Shown here: positions 4,738-8,337 of the stretch, in pieces
Layout: each line of letters opens with the position of its first letter
How positions within the stretch are numbered: the first letter of the stretch is position 1
DNA from: Candidatus Firestoneibacteriota bacterium
GTDB lineage: Bacteria; Oederibacteriota; JAAXVQ01; JAUVAV01
Assembly (NCBI GenBank): GCA_030635415.1
Contig: DAOVYW010000101.1
Coordinates: 1-8,337, forward strand
DNA: 8,337 bases
Reading direction: 5' to 3'
Program-made: the position numbers and the translations under genes
The notes under the pieces: generated by a model
Databases searched by the model: none
Told to the model about the DNA's origin: nothing
The model's input: the letters and a program-made list of their open reading frames with translations, nothing else

Positions 4738-7662
4738 ATGCAAAAAAATATCCGCGGTTTGGTTGATCGTCTGGTTCGGTCTCCTAAATACGCCGGCCAG
4801 GTGGTTCACTACCGTTATCTGCCTCCAGGACCACCCGATTTCCAGGAACTGGATGAATCCTGGCCCGAACCTTTGCGTCAAGCCTTGGCAATATCCGGGA
4901 TCTCCCGGCTCTTTTCACACCAAGTCGAGGCTATGGAGATGCTCCGGCGGGGAGAGCATACGGCAGTTACGACCCCGACCGCTTCCGGCAAAACCTTAAT
5001 TTATAACATGGTGGTTTGCGAAAAACTTCTACAAGATCCTAATAGCCGCGCGCTCTACCTGTTTCCCTTAAAAGCCCTGGCCCAGGATCAATTAAAAATC
5101 CTGGAGGAGTTTTTTAAAGCGCTTAAAATTCCCGGACTAACCGCAGCCGTATACGATGGAGATACGCCGCCTTCCGCGCGGGCCCGGCTCAAGCGCAATC
5201 CGCCCCGGGTCTTATTTACCAATCCGGATATGCTCCATTACGGCATGTTGGCGTATGCCGAAGGCTGGATGGATTTCTTCCGGCGGATTAGCGTGATAGT
5301 AATAGATGAAGCCCATACTTACCGGGGAGTATTTGGATCCCACGTGGCCTTGATCTTGCGGCGGTTGCAGCGTCTCTGCGGTCATCCGGGTCCGACCCTG
5401 GCTGCCAGCTCGGCAACTATGGCCAATTCCAAGGAGTTTTTAAGACTGTTGACCGGTCAGGAATTTAATGTGATAGAGCGCTGCGGCGCTCCCCGGCAGG
5501 GCCGGCATGTTGTCCTGGTCAATCCCAGCGGCAGTCCATACCATGAAGCCGCGAAAATTCTATGTGAATGCCTGGATCATGAAATAAAGACAATTGTATT
5601 TACCAAATCCCGTAAAATCACGGAATTAATCCATATTTGGGTCAAAGAAGCTGCTCCGCATTATGAGTCGCGGATTGCGGCTTATCGATCCGGATATCTG
5701 CCCGCAGAGCGCCGGATTATAGAGCAGCGGCTTTTCCGGGAAGAATTATCCGCGGTGATAAGTACCAGCGCTTTGGAATCCGGGATTGATGTAGGCGGAT
5801 TAGATGCTTGCGTGCTGGTAGGTTATCCCGGCACCATGATCAGTACCTGGCAGCGGGTCGGACGGGCCGGCCGGCAACGGGAGGCCTTAATGGTTTTAAT
5901 TGCGCTGCCCGATGCCTTGGATCATTATTTTCTCAATCATCCCGAGGTTTTTTTTAAGGCCCGGTTTGAGAACTGCGTATTAGATCCGGATAATCATCAA
6001 ATCCTGCGGCAACACTTTCCCTGCGCTGCCCGGGAAGCTCCTCTGACCCGGGAAGATGCGGAGTGTTTCGGTTCCGCAGCGTGGCAGCTTCTTCCCGGAT
6101 TGGTTCAGGAAGGGTTGTTAACTGAGACGGTGGAAGCGGATCGCTGGTTCAGCGCCCGCAAGCTGCCTCATCGTCGTATAAAGATTCGGTCGGCCGGGGA
6201 ACAGTATGTAATTAAACACGCCGACCAGGGACGTGTTTTTGGTAGCATTGAAGAATCCCGGGTATTCAAGGAGTGCCATCCCGGCGCGATCTATTTGCAT
6301 GCCGGCCTGCAATATGAAGTGGTAGGCTTGGAACTTATCGAGCACACCGTTTTGGTGAGAGTAGCATCCGGCGATTGGTATACCCAATATACCGGTTCGG
6401 AAGAGATCGAGATTCTGGACATCCCGGCCGGACAGGTAGCGCGAACTTCGGCCGAGTGGTTCACGACCGGCTTAGCGCAGGTTCGGGTAACGGAAAAGGT
6501 GGTAGCCTATGAACGCCGTCGGGTCAGGGACCAGTCGCTTATTTCAGAACATAAACTCCAGCTCCCGCCGCGAATTTTCGAAACTCAGGCAGTGGTCATA
6601 ACCGTGCCCGGAATCTGGCGCCGCCGTTGCGGGGAATATAAAATGGATTTTGCGGGGGGCCTGCATGCAGTGGAACACACCTTAATCGCCGCACTACCGA
6701 TTCAGGTGCTTTGTGATCGCTGGGACTTGGGCGGAGTTTCCACCATGGCGCATCCGCAGCTTGATCAGCCGGCGATTGTAATATATGATGGTTTTTCCGG
6801 CGGAGTTGGTTTGGCTGCCAAGGGATTGGCTGTGCGGAAGGATTGGCTGTCCGGTGCCCGGGAGATTATTGCGGAGTGTGCTTGCGAAGAAGGCTGCCCG
6901 GCTTGCATTCATTCGCCCAAATGCGGCAGCCGAAATCAATCCCTGGATAAGCCGGCCGGCCGGATGATTTTAGAGGCGCTTGCACGTGAAACCATTTCGG
7001 ACCTGAATTTTACCTCTTGGTCCCGGAGTCGGATAGAGCTGCCGGCCGAAAGAAAGGAGAAAAACACTATAACTCAACCGGAAGCGACCTCTCATCTTCC
7101 GGATCAGGAGTTTCGACTCCTGGTTTTTGACCTGGAGACCCAAAAGAGCGCGGCCGAAGTGGGGGGATGGGGGAACATCAGCCGCATGGGGCTTTCCCTG
7201 GGAGTGGTGTATGATCATTCTACCGGGGCGTATATGACTTACCGGGAAGATAAAGCAGGAGAACTTATACAGCATCTGCTCTCGGCCGATGCGGTGGTGG
7301 GATATAATATCGAACGCTTTGATCTGACTGTGCTTTCCCCGTACAGTAACCATGTGAATCGCATCCGGACCTTTGATCTTGCCAAGGATGTCTGGCAAAG
7401 ATTGGGGCATCGTATCGCGTTGGACAAATTAGCCCAATCTACCTTGCAGCGGGGTAAAACCGCGGAAGGACTGCAAGCCATCGCCTGGTACCGGGAAGGC
7501 AACTGGGAAGCCTTGGAAGCCTACTGCCGGGCGGATGTGGAAATCACCCGCGATCTTTTCTGGTTTGGCTGGCGCTATAATTATTTGCTTTTCGAGCGTC
7601 AGGGTGTACCAGTGAAAGTGCCGGTAGCCTGGCGGGAACGGTTTCCGACTTTAATACCCTAG
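4738..7662 (+). CDS. DEAH-box helicase with DUF1998 zinc domain fused to a DEDDy 3'-5' exonuclease (MrfA-MrfB / YprA-YprB type fusion)
   Basis: A 974-residue cytoplasmic protein joining two functions. Residues 1 to about 745 resemble MrfA (YprA), a 3'-5' DNA helicase. Helicase motif I is TPTASGKT (79-86), motif II DEAH (190-193), motif III SAT (225-227) and motif VI QRVGRAGR (372-379). A DUF1998-type region ends in the cysteine cluster CACEEGCPAC (C714, C716, C720, C723), expected to bind zinc. After a charged linker, residues about 790-974 form an RNase H-fold exonuclease like MrfB (YprB): motif I FDLET (D798, E800), motif II NIERFD (N857, D862), motif III YCRAD (Y929, D933), so of DEDDy type. 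All catalytic residues appear intact. In Bacillus subtilis mrfA and mrfB are adjacent genes acting in UvrABC-independent repair of mitomycin damage; the same role here is inference. The MrfB tetratricopeptide tail seems absent. The start is set by AGGA upstream of 4738, with 4729 as the alternative. It stands alone after the MITE-like element, and no clear promoter was found. Confidence 0.92.
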   Translation: MQKNIRGLVDRLVRSPKYAGQVVHYRYLPPGPPDFQELDESWPEPLRQALAISGISRLFSHQVEAMEMLRRGEHTAVTTPTASGKTLIYNMVVCEKLLQDPNSRALYLFPLKALAQDQLKILEEFFKALKIPGLTAAVYDGDTPPSARARLKRNPPRVLFTNPDMLHYGMLAYAEGWMDFFRRISVIVIDEAHTYRGVFGSHVALILRRLQRLCGHPGPTLAASSATMANSKEFLRLLTGQEFNVIERCGAPRQGRHVVLVNPSGSPYHEAAKILCECLDHEIKTIVFTKSRKITELIHIWVKEAAPHYESRIAAYRSGYLPAERRIIEQRLFREELSAVISTSALESGIDVGGLDACVLVGYPGTMISTWQRVGRAGRQREALMVLIALPDALDHYFLNHPEVFFKARFENCVLDPDNHQILRQHFPCAAREAPLTREDAECFGSAAWQLLPGLVQEGLLTETVEADRWFSARKLPHRRIKIRSAGEQYVIKHADQGRVFGSIEESRVFKECHPGAIYLHAGLQYEVVGLELIEHTVLVRVASGDWYTQYTGSEEIEILDIPAGQVARTSAEWFTTGLAQVRVTEKVVAYERRRVRDQSLISEHKLQLPPRIFETQAVVITVPGIWRRRCGEYKMDFAGGLHAVEHTLIAALPIQVLCDRWDLGGVSTMAHPQLDQPAIVIYDGFSGGVGLAAKGLAVRKDWLSGAREIIAECACEEGCPACIHSPKCGSRNQSLDKPAGRMILEALARETISDLNFTSWSRSRIELPAERKEKNTITQPEATSHLPDQEFRLLVFDLETQKSAAEVGGWGNISRMGLSLGVVYDHSTGAYMTYREDKAGELIQHLLSADAVVGYNIERFDLTVLSPYSNHVNRIRTFDLAKDVWQRLGHRIALDKLAQSTLQRGKTAEGLQAIAWYREGNWEALEAYCRADVEITRDLFWFGWRYNYLLFERQGVPVKVPVAWRERFPTLIP
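7053..7059 (+). promoter_or_regulatory. Shine-Dalgarno-like sequence inside the helicase-exonuclease linker
   Basis: AAAGGAG lies nine bases before an in-frame ATA codon (7069-7071, I778), about 14 residues before the exonuclease domain starts. It sits where a separate mrfB-type gene would begin. It may be a relic of two formerly separate genes, or chance, since AGG and GAG codons for charged linkers can produce it. No standard start codon stands at the right distance. Confidence 0.35.
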
Positions 7663-7725
7663 ACGCGCTTTATTTTTATCCTGAGCACCGTTCTATGAGT
7701 GGCTAAAGGAAAGTTTCTTAGGTCC

Positions 7726-7758
7726 GCGCTCACCGCAGGTAAGGTGACCGCCTTGCCT
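7726..7758. terminator. Possible hairpin structures in the convergent intergenic gap, no T-run
   Basis: Two mutually exclusive foldings exist in the 103 bases between the convergent genes. GCGCTCACC (7726-7734) pairs with GGTGACCGC (7743-7751) with one mismatch. Alternatively AGGTAAGG (7737-7744) pairs with CCTTGCCT (7751-7758) with one G-U pair. Neither is followed by a T-run on either strand, so the intrinsic-terminator call is weak. The position between two converging stop codons is its main support. Confidence 0.3.
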
Positions 7759-7765
7759 TGTGGCT

Positions 7766-8230
7766 TTAGTCAGTAATAACAATAGCACTCTGGAATTTTT
7801 TGAATTTATCCCGGGCTTCTTGATATTGTTTTAATGCTTGCTTAAAATCTTTTTTGGTGATGGCACCGTTTTTTCTTTGCTCGCACGCTAAGTCATATTT
7901 GGTTTTTTTGATTAAAAAATTTTGTTTATGCAATGCTCCTGTAATTGCGGCAACCAGGTTTGGAAATCCCAAATTCTGCATTTCCCAGTCAGTGGAAGCA
8001 AAGCGGTTGAGATTAATGGTTTTTTTGGACCTTATAGCGTCTGTTAGTTTTTGAAAACTGATCAATGATTTTTCAATCTCTTTTAGTGAGTTGAAGGCAT
8101 TTTCGATAGAGAAACGTACATCTGCTGTATACTCGGCAGGTTCATCAGGGTGGATAGGATTTGACTCTGAACTTGCAAAAACAACCAGGGGATTCGCGCA
8201 TAGCAGTAAAAATATTAAAAATCTAAACAT
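7766..8230 (-). CDS. Small predicted secreted protein of unknown function
   Basis: I do not recognise a family. The 154-residue product begins with a clear signal peptide: a short start with R3, a hydrophobic core (LIFLLLCANPLVV) and a probable signal peptidase I site after VFA (residue 19). The cysteine at 11 is not in a lipobox, so a lipoprotein is unlikely. The mature part is mostly helical and rich in lysine, with heptad-like stretches (FSIENAFNSLKEIEKSLISF; KKDFKQALKQYQEARDKFKK) that could make a helical bundle. The ATG at 8230 is chosen because AAAGGAG lies seven bases upstream. The ATG at 8236 would have only one base of spacing, and the longest reading (8281) starts with no ribosome binding site. 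The gene is visibly more AT-rich than its neighbours, which hints at a different origin. It converges on the helicase gene. Confidence 0.7.
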   Translation of the reverse strand: MFRFLIFLLLCANPLVVFASSESNPIHPDEPAEYTADVRFSIENAFNSLKEIEKSLISFQKLTDAIRSKKTINLNRFASTDWEMQNLGFPNLVAAITGALHKQNFLIKKTKYDLACEQRKNGAITKKDFKQALKQYQEARDKFKKFQSAIVITD

Positions 8231-8237
8231 ACACATA

Positions 8238-8244
8238 CTCCTTT
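8238..8244 (-). promoter_or_regulatory. Ribosome binding site of the secreted-protein gene
   Basis: On the minus strand, AAAGGAG ends seven bases before the ATG at 8230, which selects that start over in-frame ATGs at 8236 and 8281. Confidence 0.7.
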
Positions 8245-8285
8245 GAGTTTCTAGGTTGTTAAATAGAAAATTATTTATCAAGTAA

Positions 8286-8315
8286 AGTTTAACCCAAGCT
8301 AAAATATTATGTCAA
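8286..8315 (-). promoter_or_regulatory. Candidate promoter of the secreted-protein gene
   Basis: On the minus strand a perfect -35 TTGACA (8315-8310) is followed after 18 bases by TAAACT (8291-8286), four of six for the -10. Transcription would start near 8279, giving a leader of about 50 bases. The AT-rich surroundings make chance matches easier, so the -10 is uncertain. Confidence 0.5.
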
Positions 8316-8337
8316 CTTTAAAATCCAGACGGTTATA

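Noticed and set aside
6970..7410. 146-codon antisense frame inside the exonuclease region
   Set aside because: It lies opposite the intact exonuclease motifs; a shadow of GC-rich codon use with no start signals.
1..8337. CRISPR array, tRNA, rRNA or phage genes
   Set aside because: No regularly spaced direct repeats, tRNA-like folding, rRNA-like sequence or phage-type proteins were seen anywhere in the window.

Overview
The window looks like a chromosomal segment of a strictly or facultatively anaerobic bacterium, most likely from the Bacillota (Clostridia-like). This is an inference from the class III ribonucleotide reductase operon under NrdR-type boxes, the strong AGGAG-type ribosome binding sites, and a MrfA/YprA-type helicase with an MrfB/YprB-type exonuclease. 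No taxonomic marker gene is present, so the assignment is tentative.

Layout. Positions 1-519 are non-coding. They hold a palindromic dispersed-type repeat (4-96), an AT-rich stretch with one long imperfect hairpin, and a promoter whose -10 lies inside the first of two tandem NrdR-type boxes. Next comes a compact anaerobic dNTP-synthesis operon: nrdD (520-2646), a 49-codon ORF carrying the glycyl-radical motif (2653-2802), and the activase nrdG (2799-3509). A second small unit follows: a PilZ-domain protein (3589-3978) and a TerB-like protein (3992-4447), with their own candidate promoter. A 140-bp MITE-like element (4469-4608) with 16-bp terminal inverted repeats and a 28-bp perfect palindrome in its core separates these from a long helicase gene (4738-7662). 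The helicase converges on a minus-strand, AT-rich gene for a small predicted secreted protein (7766-8230), which has its own promoter and ribosome binding site at the right edge.

Two points stand out. First, the class III reductase is split. The large subunit ends after losing the last zinc-ligand cysteine, and a separately started 49-residue peptide supplies both that cysteine and the RVVGY glycyl-radical site. Both pieces lie in the same reading frame, separated by one UGA codon. NrdG would therefore activate a two-polypeptide reductase. Second, the helicase gene is a natural fusion. Residues 1 to about 745 look like MrfA/YprA (DEAH helicase, DUF1998 with a cysteine cluster) and the C-terminal 190 residues are a DEDDy 3'-5' exonuclease like MrfB/YprB. 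In Bacillus subtilis these are two neighbouring genes for repair of mitomycin-type damage. A Shine-Dalgarno-like sequence survives in the linker.

The reductase operon makes deoxynucleotides without oxygen, and the helicase-nuclease probably repairs DNA. The PilZ protein probably senses cyclic di-GMP. The roles of the TerB-like and secreted proteins cannot be read from the sequence.
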